Shown: positions 23,395 to 35,016 of the stretch, one piece after another
Position numbering within the stretch: position 1 is the stretch's first letter
Layout: the number at the start of each line of letters is the position of its first letter
NCBI RefSeq assembly: GCF_003171515.1
Contig: NC_089397.1
Span: 1,302,001 to 1,366,000 of the forward strand
Source: Pyrenophora tritici-repentis
Lineage: Eukaryota; Ascomycota; Dothideomycetes; Pleosporales; Pleosporaceae
Length of the DNA stretch: 64,000 nt
Direction: 5' to 3'
Program-made: the position numbers and the translations under genes
Notes under the pieces: model-generated
What the model was told of the DNA's origin: nothing
Seen by the model: only the letters and a program-made list of their open reading frames with translations
The model's database searches: none

Positions 23395-25177
23395 ATGCGC
23401 CTCCTAGACGCGACGACACTAGAATTTCGGACGTTCACCGATGATCAGTTCCCACCTTACGTTATACTGTCCCACACCTGGGGCGATGAAGAGGTCACCT
23501 ATCAAGAGATGCGTTTCTTGCAGCAGTTCGATGCTTTACCTGACAACTTGAAGCACAACACAGCTCTGATTGCCGCTATGGAAGCAGCGGCTGGACTAAA
23601 AGTTTCTCTGCGAAGCAGTGAAATTGTCAAACATCGTTCGGGTTACAGGAAGATTGTAAAAACAGCTAAATAGCGAGGAACACTGGGCGTCCCTACTTCT
23701 AGATTGACACATGCTGTATCAATAAGAGTAGCAGTGCAGAGCTACAGGAAGCCATTAATTCCATGTTCACATGGTACAAAAGGTCCAATTTTTGTGTAGT
23801 GTATCTGGAGTCGGTCGATCGACTGTGCCGAAGCGGAGAAGAATTTCAGACAGCTCTTCAAGACTCAAAATGGACTTGGCGAGGCTGGACTTTACAAGAG
23901 CTCATCGCACCAATATCGGTCAAGTTTTATAATGGAGATTGGGTTTACATCTGCACGAAAGACGAGTGGGCACGCCACATAGCTGCAGTAACTGGCATTT
24001 CGGAAATCATCCTGCTCACAGGCGACTTGGATGATGCTTCAGTCGCGCAAAAGATGTCTTGGGCGGCCACTCGACAGACGACTCGGAAGGAGGACAAGGC
24101 CTACAGTCTGATGGGTCTGTTTGGCATACATGTGCCTATGCTCTATGGCGAAGGCGACAACGCATTCTTGCGATTACAAGAGGAGATCATAAGGACATGT
24201 CTTGACGATTCAATATTTGCGTGGAGATCTCCTCAAGGGTCAGTGAATAGCCACCGTGGCTTGCTGGCAAACTCACCAGAAGATTTCAAGGACTTCAAAA
24301 ACATCACACGCGGATGTGGATCGTTCGCCGGAACAAACTAGGGATTTCAGATGACAGCGGAACTTACAAACATAGCCACAGACACAGGAATGGAAGTCAT
24401 GGAGGATATAACTCTGTACTTTTGTGCATTAAAAGCCACAAGAGACGAAGGGGCCATAGTCACGCTGATGCTGCGGCGCTTGGGGCCGTGTAATTTCGCC
24501 AGAGTCGAAGCTAACAGGTTTTTCAATTGGTGTGGGTCTAGCCGGGAAAGGACTTTCTACATTGAGCACACACCAGAGATTCTACGGCAGTTCAGAAGCG
24601 GGTTTATGCATTGCTTCCATCTTAAACCTAGTCCTACTGAAGCCGACTACAAGTTCATACCGGAAAAGTGGGCACTCAAAATTGAGAACGTCAGGCCACA
24701 AGATTTATGGGACCCGGAGCACCATGAGCTTAGAATTCCGGAGCTTCCTCACCGTCTATGGGAAGAGAAGGACCTCGCAAACTATCCGTTTTTCAGCAGT
24801 ACGATTTTGGTGTGGCGGACAATGGACCATATTTCATCGGTATGGTCTGGTTAACCAAGGTAAACTTCTTAGATGGACCTGCCCCAGACATGATCCACAT
24901 CCTTCTAGGCTACAGTCCATTGTCTGGCCAAGTGTGATGTAAGATCCTTCCAAGGGCTAGCCCTTCCAACATTTACCCTAGTCCCGACGCCCCCACCGAA
25001 GTTTGGCGCAAAGCTCTCCACATGTTTGACAGCTTTGAAGATTTCAATCAGCTTGACACCTCAAGTAACTTCCGGGTCACCATAAAGCCTGGTCAGTCAC
25101 GCGGCGTAATTTCACATATTGTTGAAATTCCTGGGTTGTTAAGGCGCACGAAGAGCTTCGTACGCAGAAAGATTTAG
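23395..25177 (+). pseudogene. Decayed HET-E-like incompatibility gene
   Basis: The sequence follows HET-domain NLR-type incompatibility proteins: MRLLDATTLEF, PPYVILSHTWGDEEVTYQEM, then IDTCCINKSSSAELQEAINS, MFTWYKRSNFCVVYL, RGWTLQELIAP, KEDKAYSLMGLFGIHVPMLYG and a distinct C-terminal part ending TKSFVRRKI. It cannot be read through. The first frame stops at 23671. A frameshift then leads into a frame with TAG at 23700, exactly where the conserved Trp of WIDTCC belongs. Another TAG is at 24339, a frameshift lies near 24800-24815, and TGA is at 24935. No introns explain these breaks. Partial expression of an N-terminal fragment (92 residues) is possible but unlikely to be functional. No NACHT or repeat region is present. 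Confidence 0.85.
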
Positions 25178-25823
25178 GTTACAAATCATCCTAAGCCCCA
25201 TTTGGGCTAGGAGTTACACGCTCTGTTCAAGCCTCGCATACGGTTGTTCTTTTTTTCTTTTCAACGAGATAGCTGTGGTCTATTCTTAAACATTTCCTTC
25301 GATGCGAAATTACGCATACGCCACCGGGTTCTGGTGGCGTCAATTTGTTACACGACGCTTACGTTTCCTACATTCCAATCAGAGCATTGTCCAATGAGCG
25401 CACTCTGAGAAGTTGTATTAGCCAATACTGGCGCCGGCCATGCACATATTCTGCACACATATGCGACTTCATATTGCCGGTTATTCTGCCTTCCTTATTT
25501 GTAATTTCAATGTGCGCATGACCCAGCCTATCTACCGTAACCGACATCCATTGGAGCGAAGATAGAAAACCAAGCGCCGGAAGAACAAAAACTAGGCAAT
25601 CGAATTCCGAATCTATATAACCGATCATCTAAGATCGTCCCAGCGTATGCGGGTAGTGCGAGTACCCGCTGCCAGGTACGCCCTCTGCCAAGCGATCGCG
25701 GCCCGTGGTAGACATCCATGGATATTAGCGCTTTCATACGTTTCGAGCAACAGGGCGGAGATACCTTAATACAGTAGTGACCTTCTCCTCCTGAAAGATG
25801 ACTCGCATTCCTTACAACTAAAA
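25178..25823. other. Intergenic, no supportable gene
   Basis: Mixed composition between the HET relic and spherulin-4. I saw nothing recognisable. Confidence 0.5.
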
Positions 25824-26649
25824 ATGTCGATCCTGCTCCCTCTCTACGTATACCCAAGCGCGGGCGCCTGGGACCCGCTATACGCAGCGTAAGCGACCAT
25901 CCCCCTCAACAAGCCAAAAAAATGATTCTAACAAACCCCCTCTTAGAGCAAAAGCATACCGAAATGTCGACTTCAGAGTCATCCTCAACCCCTGCTCAGG
26001 TCCCTGCATGGGCTCCCTCCCCGACCAAGTCTACCTCGACGAAGTCCCCAAACTACACGCCTACCCCAACATCCACACGCTCGGCTACGTAGCCACAGAC
26101 TACGTCTCCAAACCCATCGAGTCTGTCTTGGCAGAAATCGACACTTATGCGAGCTGGCCCTCTGTGACCAAAACCCCAAACATGCGCGTCGACGGCATCT
26201 TCCTCGACGAAACACCCAGCACATACGACCCAGACGCCTACACCTACCTCGAAACCGCCAGCCGCGCAATTAGGAACTCCTCTAAATTCGTCGATCGCTT
26301 CGTCGCACATAATCCTGGTCTTGTAGCCCCGGTACTGCTGAACTCGCCGACTGTGCTGCAAAATTCTTATCTCAATCTTACGGATCTGACGATTATATAT
26401 GAAGAGACGTTTGATAAGTGGCTGGATAAGGATGTCATGGGTCCGCTGCAGGCGCATAAGTTGAGGAGGAAGAATTTGGCTGTTATTCTGCATTCGCTGC
26501 CGGATGTGAATGATGAGACATTGGAGTTTGTAGTGCAGCAGGTGGAGGATGCGGCAGACTGGGTGTTTTTGACGAATACGACGGATAATTACTATCACGA
26601 TTTTAGTCCCATGTTTGAGAATTTGGTTAAGGCTGTGAACATCGGGTGA
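25824..26649 (+). CDS. Spherulin-4 family protein (GH135-like)
   Basis: Spherulation-specific family 4 protein. Characterised relatives such as Aspergillus Sph3 are GH135 glycoside hydrolases acting on galactosaminogalactan; for this copy the activity is inferred. Two exons, 25824-25888 and 25947-26649, with a 58-base intron give about 255 residues. It begins MSILLPLYVYPSAGAWDPLY, the usual family start. It contains FRVILNPCSGP, VDGIFLDETPS (acidic pair expected at the active site), HNPG and a late ADWVFLTN. There is no signal peptide or transmembrane segment, so export, if any, is not obvious. It converges with the MFS gene, with 113 bases between stops. Confidence 0.9.
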
Positions 26650-26762
26650 TAGGAGGGGTTAGAAGAGAGTGGGCGGGCTTTTTGGTAGACGGGATTGGAA
26701 ATAGATGGGGGGTATCATTCTTCGTGTGTTGACTTTCTATATAGTAAGACCATTTCAATATA

Positions 26763-28535
26763 TCAGGTTCGCGCCGCTTCTTCTCTCGCCTCCTTTTCTT
26801 TTTCTTTTGCTTCACTCTGAAGTTTTTTCTTCTCCGCCAACTTCTGTCTCCATTTCATTCCATTCCTCATAACCCACAGTACAACACCCAACAAAATCAC
26901 ATAGATAAATGCGATAAATGTAAACGCCCACCCGGGATTCATCGCATGACACATGGGTATAATCGCTGCCGTGCCTCCCGCACTCATAAGACACCTCGCA
27001 AAGTTCACTGCCGCCGTCGCCGCAGCCGGTTGATCGCGATGCAAATCAATCAACAACCCATTCGTAATATTAAACGCTGTCGTTACACCAAAACCCATCA
27101 CGAACAGCGCGATTTCCGGTCCCACGATGTGCGTCCGGAACTTGAGTGTCCAGCCAAACATCACAAGACCAAACATGCCGAGGATGTGCCCCGGGATGAG
27201 GATTTGCAGGCGAACGCGCTCGAGCGGGAAGTTGCTGAGATCCTGTTGTTTGCCTTTTGTTATCGTCATGCCGATGGCGCGGGCGTAGCGGCGGAAGTTC
27301 CAATCTACGACGCGGCCCATGGTTAAGGAGGATACGAGTGCTGCGACGCCGTTGGAGATGTAGCAGAGGCCGATATGGAGTTCATCCAAACCGTAGGCTT
27401 CGTAGAAGAGGGTGGGGATCGCCGAGACGGTGACCATCATCCCAGTGAAGAAGAGGCCGTTGTACATTAAGAGTATACCAGATTCTTTCTCAGCTAGGAT
27501 ACGGAACGTGGCGAGGGGATTGGGCCAGGCAATTTTCTTCTTTTCGGGCTTGGTTGAGATTTCGTCAGGGGATAATTTGGCGAGTTTGCGTTGTTGAATG
27601 CAGCTTATGACGGAGCGGTTGACACCTTGAGGGGGTATAGAGCCGTTGCCGACGACTTTTCGGCAAGTCTCTGGGAAGAGAAAGACAAAGAGAACGAGAA
27701 GGACTCCGGAGAAGATGGCTAGGAACCAGAAGATCGATCGCCAGCCTAGGTACTGTGCGAGGAGACCTCCGATTGCTGGTCCAAAAGCTGGGCCCATGAG
27801 GATACCTGCTTGTGCATATCTGTCATTTGCGTTAGCCATGCTTCTTTTAGATGGTATGTCTAACCTACCCCATGTAAGTTCCTCGCTCAGCCGATGTCGA
27901 GATATCCGCAACAACTGCCATGGTCAAAGCAATGGCAGCTGTACCACCTACTGCTTGCAACATGCGCAGGATGAGTAGGGCGGTGTAATTTGTTTGAAGT
28001 GCGAGACCAATGTTTCCAATACTGTATATGACGAAGCAGATGATGAAGGTCAGTCTCCGTCCGCTGTTGTCGGATAAGGTACCCAAGAATGCCGGAGCTA
28101 TAGCTTGCGCAATCTGAGATCGTTAGCTCATTCTCGTACAGTATATCAATCCAAGGATACAGTGATGGATCCAAATGCTAAGGGTTCTCGAGAATCTCAG
28201 CACTATCGAAAGAAGACGGCCCAACATACCATATACGTCGTGATGGAGATATTGACTTGCGAAGGAGTAATATGCAACACATCGGAAAGCACATTCAGTG
28301 CCGGTAAAAACATGGAGGCGCCAAACGGTGATATCAGTGACGAAATAGAAACCAGGAAGATAATCCATGTCTTCATTCCCTTGCTGAACACAGAGTACGG
28401 CGGTTCGGACAATGTTCGTTGCAAACCGGGCTGTACCCCAACCCTCTCCACATCAACATCCGCCTCTTCACCTCTCTCTTTCTCACTATTCAGATCCACA
28501 TGCTCCTCACTCGCAGCATCTCTTGTCGAAGCCAT
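26763..28535 (-). CDS. MFS drug/H+ antiporter, DHA1 type (Qdr/Tpo-like)
   Basis: Predicted 12-TM plasma-membrane exporter. Three exons, 28535-28230, 28113-27869 and 27819-26763, give about 535 residues. Introns are 116 and 49 bases. The first junction gives TTYM|IAQAIAPAFLGTLSD and the second GTYMG|YAQAGILMGPAFGPAIGG. The cytosolic N-terminus is hydrophilic (about 60 residues). GTLSDNSGRR is the MFS loop 2-3 motif A. RMLQAVGGTAAIALTMAVVAD and GPAFGPAIGGLLAQ are motif B and C regions typical of DHA1 drug exporters. The tail is Lys/Glu-rich. The start is the ATG at 28535; a GTG five codons earlier is not used. Substrate unknown. Confidence 0.9.
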
Positions 28536-29787
28536 AACCAGCCCGTTCACGTCCCCAGATATGTGGCGGAGTAATCTTTATCCAGTCCAAGTGTATGTGA
28601 TACAAGACCGTATCATGCACGAAATCGATGAATAGATTTCTTCGTAAAAAAGGAATGGGTGAGGTTGGAGAAGAATACCGTTGGAACGATCCATCTTGGG
28701 GTTCCCTCAACCATTAATCCACTTCGCAACCACTTGCTGGTAGCGACTTGCGCTAGCCGGCCACGGACGTGGAGAAAAGGATGCCGAGATCCACCCAGTC
28801 TGGCTCCACAAGTGCCTCACAAACTCCAGGCCCTGGCTGGACACATAGGTTAGGAGTGCGAGGTGGTTCCGCTGATTGCAAGCATTGCAAGCCCAAAAAA
28901 ACTCGGCCGATCTTGACCGGTGGATTCCAACCATTTGTTTAGAATGCTATCCGGTGACGAGGGGTTTTGTTCTTGTGATCAGTGATCGTGAATATGATAG
29001 CACATTGCTCGCCTTGTGGATCCATGACGCAGATTGCTTGGTGTTGGTTGGATGAGGCAGGTGAGTGTCGGAAGGCGCCTTCCGGGGATAAGATCGAGAG
29101 TGCTATTTCCGTGCCTCGCCCGGCGTTGAATGTGCCGAGGGATATCCACTTCTGCAGTATCAGTGTGTTGAACATCAGATCGGCATCGATTGAGAAGTCT
29201 AGATAAGCTTTTTTTTCCTATGGCTGATGCCTGCGATGTAAAAATGGATAGAGACGTCAGCAATTAGTAAGGCCGCGCCGACGATATCGAATATGCACGG
29301 CGAGATATCCAGCTCAAAGATTCACCGCTTCGCGGGTAGCCGATGAGGCGGAAGGGATACACCCGAGGTGGTGGACCTGCTGCAACTAGACGCCCAATGG
29401 ATATATGACCGAAGTCCTTCCTTTGGCTCGCTTTCACGTCGGTGTGCACACAATCTAGACTTGACAACGAAGACTTTACTACCTAATCCACGCAGCTCTT
29501 AATGTTCGTACGAACGTTCCGATGTAATGATTCTCAACTATAAACCTATCGCTGCCAGAGTGTGTACAAGTCGAAGTATGCTACTGCTCACCCCTGAGTG
29601 GGGCTATGAAAAGATTCCTTAGTACTCGCTACACCTATGCTCCTCGCATGCTGAAGGTGAAGGACCAACTCCAAATTTGTAACGGTTTCTGCCAGTACCG
29701 CTCATACCCATTTTTAGAAACACTAAACGCAAGCAAGAAGCCGACCCATGCTAAACCTTTCCTCGCAGATCTTCAGAATTCACGCCC
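28536..29787. other. Intergenic, no supportable gene
   Basis: 1.25 kb with short incoherent frames only. It is upstream of the MFS gene and downstream of the amidotransferase gene. Confidence 0.5.
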
Positions 29788-30885
29788 TCATACAAACTCG
29801 TCATCATCACCATGGAAGAACCTCAGCACAGCCTTAGCAACCAACAGCCCATCGTGCATCCAGTCCGCCCTCAAAGCCGCCTCATTAGCATCCTCCTTCT
29901 TCACACTCCCACTCTCCACCCTCATCTCCAACTGTCTCTTAACCAACTTCTCATCAAACTCCATATGTCCTTGCGTCGTAAACAACCTCTTTTGGATGTA
30001 AACACCCTGTACACCGGTATGATCACTCGTACCCCAAACATGCACCTTGGTACCCTCCTTTATCAAATCGGTAGTCTCATGTGACGGGGCGTTGACAACG
30101 TGGTCAAGATGCATTTGGTGGAGATGAATCTTCTGTGTGTTTTCTGGCACGTCGAATAGAGAGCGGCCCATGGCGGATAAATGGATGGGTTGGTGTGAGA
30201 GCTCCCACTCGCCGTCTTTCTGCGGCTTCACGGTTGAGCCGAGGGTGCGGCAGAGGATTTGGTGGCCAAAACAAATTCCTGTAAAGCGGATGTCGGGACG
30301 GTGGATCCATACGTCTGGTAAGACTGTTAGTGCTTGTCACATGTTGGAGCGGTCTGTGCCTGTGGGTTTACCTCTGATAAATTTCATGAGCTTGAGTATC
30401 CATTCGTCGTCGCCGTGTGCGTCCCAGCAACTACCCGTGATGAGAATGGCGTGTATATCGTCTCCTATTTCTTCCAGTTTCGGTATTGCGCCACCTTCTG
30501 GTTCAACGACATATTGCATCGCTGTTTCGATGCCTAGACTAGGGTTATGCTCATCTCCAGCCTTTTTCAGAAGTTCGCCTAATACAACCCCAAAGGAACC
30601 AGTCTCTTTTTGAGTGTCGGGATGTGTCTCATCTGTCTCAAGAACAAGCATGCGCACCTTGTCGGGATGCGACGAGAGAAGTGTGCGGTTTTGTGCGATT
30701 GGCGGAACCATTCTTGCTGTTGTTGTGTGGAGTTGGCGTACTGTACAAGATGGGAAAGGTTGTGAAGTAATTGCCTTTGAAGAAGTATTATGTCTTCTAC
30801 AAGGTCCCGAAGCTCTTTTCGAAAGAAGTGTTGTTCGTCGAAGGCTACAATTCGTGAAAGCAATTGCGCGCGAAGGCTTGTACAT
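29788..30885 (-). CDS. Class I glutamine amidotransferase-like protein
   Basis: A GMP-synthase-type glutaminase domain without a synthetase partner. Similar stand-alone proteins occur in yeasts and fungi; the acceptor substrate is unknown. Two exons, 30885-30372 and 30314-29788, with a 57-base intron (branch CTAAC) rebuild KFIR|DVWIHRPDIRFTGICF, giving about 346 residues. The catalytic triad is visible: Cys in GICFGHQI, His in QMHLDHV and Glu in TQGHMEF. The core starts about MVPPIAQNRT (ATG 30711). From ATG 30885 there is a 58-residue basic, Ser/Thr-rich leader ending RQLHTTTARM that resembles a mitochondrial targeting sequence. Both starts are plausible. Confidence 0.88.
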
Positions 30886-31229
30886 AATCAGGTAAATTCT
30901 ATGGAGAAGGTTCCAAATGACGCACACTGGCGCGCCGCCCAGGTCTGCTTCATATAGTACATGTCAAACTGATCATCTTGGCGTTGTCATGTTGTTGGGT
31001 TCGATGACGATTTTGCCTTGACGTTGTGGTTGTTTTCGGTCCTAAACTGAAAATTTAACGTAATAGCAAAGTCTTGGAAGCCTTGATCGATTCCGATATC
31101 CCGGCGAATTCGGAACAGCGCAACGCTAGCCATGCAGGTACGTGGAATCGGTGTGGCTAACGTGGCTGAGTGTAGTAATCTAATTCGTCTATCTATCTGG
31201 AAGACTAATATTTTGATGTGGCTGAATGT
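30886..31229. other. Intergenic, no gene
   Basis: Short spacer between the amidotransferase start and the threonine aldolase stop. Nothing recognised. Confidence 0.6.
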
Positions 31230-32601
31230 CTACTCCACGCCTTTGCCCTTCAGCTTTAGGTCTTCGGGGTCATGCGGGGCTTCAGCCAGTTTTCCCTCTG
31301 ACTCTTTACCCGTTAGGGTCTCAGTGAAGACCTTGCGCAACGCTTCAATCGCCTCTTCCCCAATTTGGTAGTGCACGACAAGGCGACCACCGCGTATTGT
31401 TACGCCGTACTTCTCCCCTAGCTCGATGAAGTTGTTGATATTAACCTCATGAGCTTCAAGATCTAGCCACACCATGTTGGTGTCTACAGGGTACTGCAGC
31501 TTACCCCCAAGATCAGTCCAAATCTTGGCAATCTTCTTCGCGTTCTCATGAGACTGAGTGAGCTTGCCACCGAGGAAGGTCTCTTCGATGGCGACACGCA
31601 TGGGGGCAGCGACAACACCAGCCTGGCGTAAGCCCCCGCCAATGGACTTGCGAATCCAACGGCTGCGCTTGATGAAGGCCTTTGTGCCCACGATGATGCT
31701 GCCAATGGGCGCGCCAAGACCCTTACTGATGCACAGACTTATGGTGTCGAATTCGGCGCAGTAGTCTTTGAGACTACCCGCGCCAGCAGCTACTGCCTCC
31801 CATAACCGTGCGCCGTCCAGGTGCATTATGATGTCGTGTTCGCGCGCCCACGCTGATATCCGCTTAACTTCAGCAAGAGGCATGATGGCTCCATTGAGTG
31901 TGTTCTCGAGGGAGATTACGCGTGTAGGGCAAGCGTGAACATCGTCGGAGATGACAGCGTACTTTTGGATGTCTTCTAGGGTGAGGTATGTGCCGTTTTT
32001 CGCGTCGAGCGGTTGCACCATGGCTTGGCTCAAGGTCGCCACTCCTCCTGCCTCATAGTTGATGATATGACCTCGCCGATCGCAGAGAACGGCATGTGGA
32101 GGCTGGGCGAGATGTGCTCGCAGTGCAACCTGGTTGCCCATGGTACCCGACAGCACCAGAAGTGCGTCCTCTTTCCCGGTGAGATCGGATACAAATCGCT
32201 CGAGAGACTTGGTCGTCGGGTCTTCCATCATGACATCGTCAAGCAGAGAGCACTCCTGGATAGCCTTCAGCATAGACCTGGTTGGCGTAGTGTGCACGTC
32301 AGAGCGAAAGTCAAAGGCAGCCGGGTTCTTTTTGCCGCCCCAAGCCGAACCATCGTGAGTCGCTCCATTCGTCACACTCTTGCTGCTCTTTGCAGTGTAT
32401 TGCGAGAACTCGGACATGGCGATGCGCGTTGAGTGTAGCTGACGTACAGGCACGAGTGAGGGGTGGGAGAGGGGTGGGACAAAGGCTCGATTATGGGCAG
32501 TCAAGGTTTTTGCTGGGAATATAAGAAGTCAATCGCACAGTGTGTGGTCGGGACCACGTACTGCAAGCGCGTGCGAGCGGATATAAGGGCGATGGCGGCA
32601 T
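31230..32601 (-). CDS. GLY1: Low-specificity L-threonine aldolase
   Basis: PLP enzyme cleaving L-threonine (and allo-threonine) to glycine and acetaldehyde. The main frame shows FDFRSDVHTTPT, SGTMGNQVALRAH, HLDGARLWEA and the PLP lysine in LCISKGLGAPIGS, then the Arg-rich RWIRKSIGGGLRQAG. The conserved part starts at ATG 32417 (MSEFSQY). In-frame sequence upstream has no ATG until a 49-base intron (32561-32513) is removed. Exon 1 (32601-32562, MPPSPLYPLARAC) then joins in phase and adds a basic leader ending RQLHSTRIAM, resembling a mitochondrial presequence. The two-exon model has about 440 residues; the short form has about 395. The gene is well preserved. Confidence 0.92.
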
Positions 32602-33881
32602 TGCGAGGCATGTCGAGGTGATCAAAGGGCGTGAGGCAAGCCGAAGATAGGCGAAGGTGCGGAGAGAACGCGGAGAAGCCTCGACTGCGATTCGCGATAG
32701 ACGCCCCACCTATGAGCTGGGTCAACAACGAACAATGGCCATTATCGTTATGTTTATTCATAAATGCAGACTATTACGCAACATAATCTCATTCTCGAGG
32801 CACACTTGGGCATCTAACGGCTGCCACCGGAAGTATCATCATATTAGGCGTGCGATGCATATTCGTTGTACGAGCATGCTACTCATATGTATTTTTGTTG
32901 AGCTAAGAAGCAAGGCTGAGATCTGATTGAGCCAAGGCTTCATTCGACAAGTGACATCTAAGCATACAGACAAAGAGAGAGTTAAGTGTAGGCAGCATGT
33001 CGATGCAAAAAGCACAATCCAGTTACGGAACTCAGAAATCCAAGAGACGAGACCGTCTTGATAGCAAAGCAGGTTCGGCGTAATTTTACAGGTACGTACG
33101 AAGGATCCATCGATCCACACCTTCGATCCACGGACACATCTACCGTTCCTATCATTTTGATATCGCTTGTAATTGCTCCGATGCCCATTTTCTGTCCTCA
33201 GTTATTCAAGCAATCGTCCCGTTGTGGTGAACACAATGCTACAGATCCTCAAGGCACGGATATCATGTCCACCGGCTACAAGGTTATTGTATTGTATTAG
33301 CTCCATACTAAAAAGCACTTTAAAACCAAAAATACGAGCACTCTTTGACAGCGCTAATAAGCCGAACTACAAAGAGCATGTCGGTGAAGAAGAACTTGGG
33401 CGTGATTAGGTCATCGAAAACGTCTGGCTGGTGCGCATTCGGGACTAGCGCGCCAAACAACGGCTCCCCACGCATCTTCCATCTCGTCCAACACTCCTCG
33501 CAACCATTTTTTTTGCTGCACTGCGTTGTTGCGCAATGAATGTGTGGTAAGCTTTTGCTTACTTACAAAATGCCATGCATGCAAATCATAAAGCCCTACT
33601 GCAGTTCACATGCGTCTTGTTCCGCTGCAGGGACGGGCTAACAAAATGACTAACCTCCCAGGCTTCGGACTCCGATGCTTGCCTGCGGGAAGTTTTGGCG
33701 TCAGTCTAGGCGACATATACGGGGGATATCCCCCGAGTTCCGAGACTTCTTACTCCTTTTGTACTTAGTATACAACAACCACCGCTTCAACACTTCCCAT
33801 CTCTACATAATACTAGCTATTGCAGTTCGAATATTTTTTGTCACCATCTTAGATTCAGCAAGCATTCCACAAGACGCCAAA
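32602..33881. other. Divergent intergenic region
   Basis: 1.28 kb between the divergent aldolase and FSH hydrolase genes. An in-frame ATG at 33675 would extend the hydrolase by 69 residues, but that extension is hydrophobic and not family-like. Otherwise nothing is seen. Confidence 0.5.
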
Positions 33882-34745
33882 ATGCCTTCCAAATACTCAA
33901 AGGCAGTGTCAAAGATACCGGCTACGATTCCAGACACGAGACCCTTGCCCCGAATCCTCTGTCTGCACGGCGGTGGTGTCAACGCTGCAATCTTCGAACG
34001 ACAATCACGCTCGCTCATTCGCCATCTCCAACACTCCTTCCGCCTCGTATGGGCCGACGCTCCCTTCTTTTGCGACCCGCATCCAGACGTCGTCGATGTT
34101 TACAGTGATTACGCTCCCTTCCGACGCTGGTTGCGATGGCTCGACGAACACCATGAACTTGACGAATGGGCTGTCATTGATGAGATCGGCTACTCAATGC
34201 GAACAGCCATGGAGGACGACGACCGAGCCGGAGGGAGAGGAGAATGGGTGGGCCTAATGGGTTTCAGTCAAGGAGCCAAGCTTACAGCTAGTTTGCTCCT
34301 TGAACAACAAGCAAGAGAAAAATACGCGGACATGGAAGGCACAGAGGTCCCTACAGGCATCACCGGAATACCAGGGCTGAACTGGAGATTTGGTATATTA
34401 TTGGCTGGAAGGGCACCGCCTATCAACCTCAACCCTGATATCATTAGGAGTGAAGCGCTGGTGAGGGCGGGAGGTATTTCAGAAGGCTTTGAGTTCTGCA
34501 ACGAGGGCGTTGATGAGGATGCCACACTTCGCATACCTACTCTCCATGTCCACGGCATGAAAGACCCCGGTCTGGCTCTACACCGTATTCTTCTTAACGA
34601 GTATACCGCACCTGGTACTGCCAAGCTAGTGGAATGGGGAGGTCCGCATCGCATACCGCTTAAGAGCTCAGATATTGAGAATGTCGCTGGTGCGATATAC
34701 GACCTCGCTTCCAGTACTGGAGTCAAGGTATTCAGGACTGTGTAA
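33882..34745 (+). CDS. FSH1-family serine hydrolase
   Basis: Alpha/beta hydrolase of the FSH1 family, small esterase or thioesterase-like enzymes; some members release polyketides in biosynthetic clusters, but no synthase is near here. Single exon of 287 residues. It shows RILCLHGGGVNAAIF (oxyanion side), the nucleophile elbow GFSQGA, LHVHGMKDP (acid) and a late GGPHRIP (histidine). The start at 33882 (MPSKYSK) is chosen because the family core begins shortly after. The frame is open from ATG 33675. Substrate unknown. Confidence 0.85.
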   Translation: MPSKYSKAVSKIPATIPDTRPLPRILCLHGGGVNAAIFERQSRSLIRHLQHSFRLVWADAPFFCDPHPDVVDVYSDYAPFRRWLRWLDEHHELDEWAVIDEIGYSMRTAMEDDDRAGGRGEWVGLMGFSQGAKLTASLLLEQQAREKYADMEGTEVPTGITGIPGLNWRFGILLAGRAPPINLNPDIIRSEALVRAGGISEGFEFCNEGVDEDATLRIPTLHVHGMKDPGLALHRILLNEYTAPGTAKLVEWGGPHRIPLKSSDIENVAGAIYDLASSTGVKVFRTV

Positions 34746-35016
34746 AGCACTGAGTCTTATATAGGTTTCTAGTTCCGATTTTCGGTCGCTTCTATTTACT
34801 ATTCGGAGTTCGTGTGGCACATTTGGAGATTTCAGTCGTATTTTAGAGGGCGTTGGAGATACGGACGCGCGACTGTGCGCAAAGTTTGCTTTTTCTCTAT
34901 GCGTCGTTGTGACTTTGCTATGCTACACTGTAGTTTAGATTGTTATCCTAAATTCCCACCCTTTCAGGCCTGCTAGTCTTTCTCCTGGTCATTCTCAAGA
35001 AGTTTTACCAGACCCA

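Noticed and set aside
33675..33881. N-terminal extension of the FSH hydrolase from ATG 33675
   Set aside because: The extra 69 residues are hydrophobic and mixed and do not resemble family N-termini. The ATG at 33882 sits right before the conserved start.
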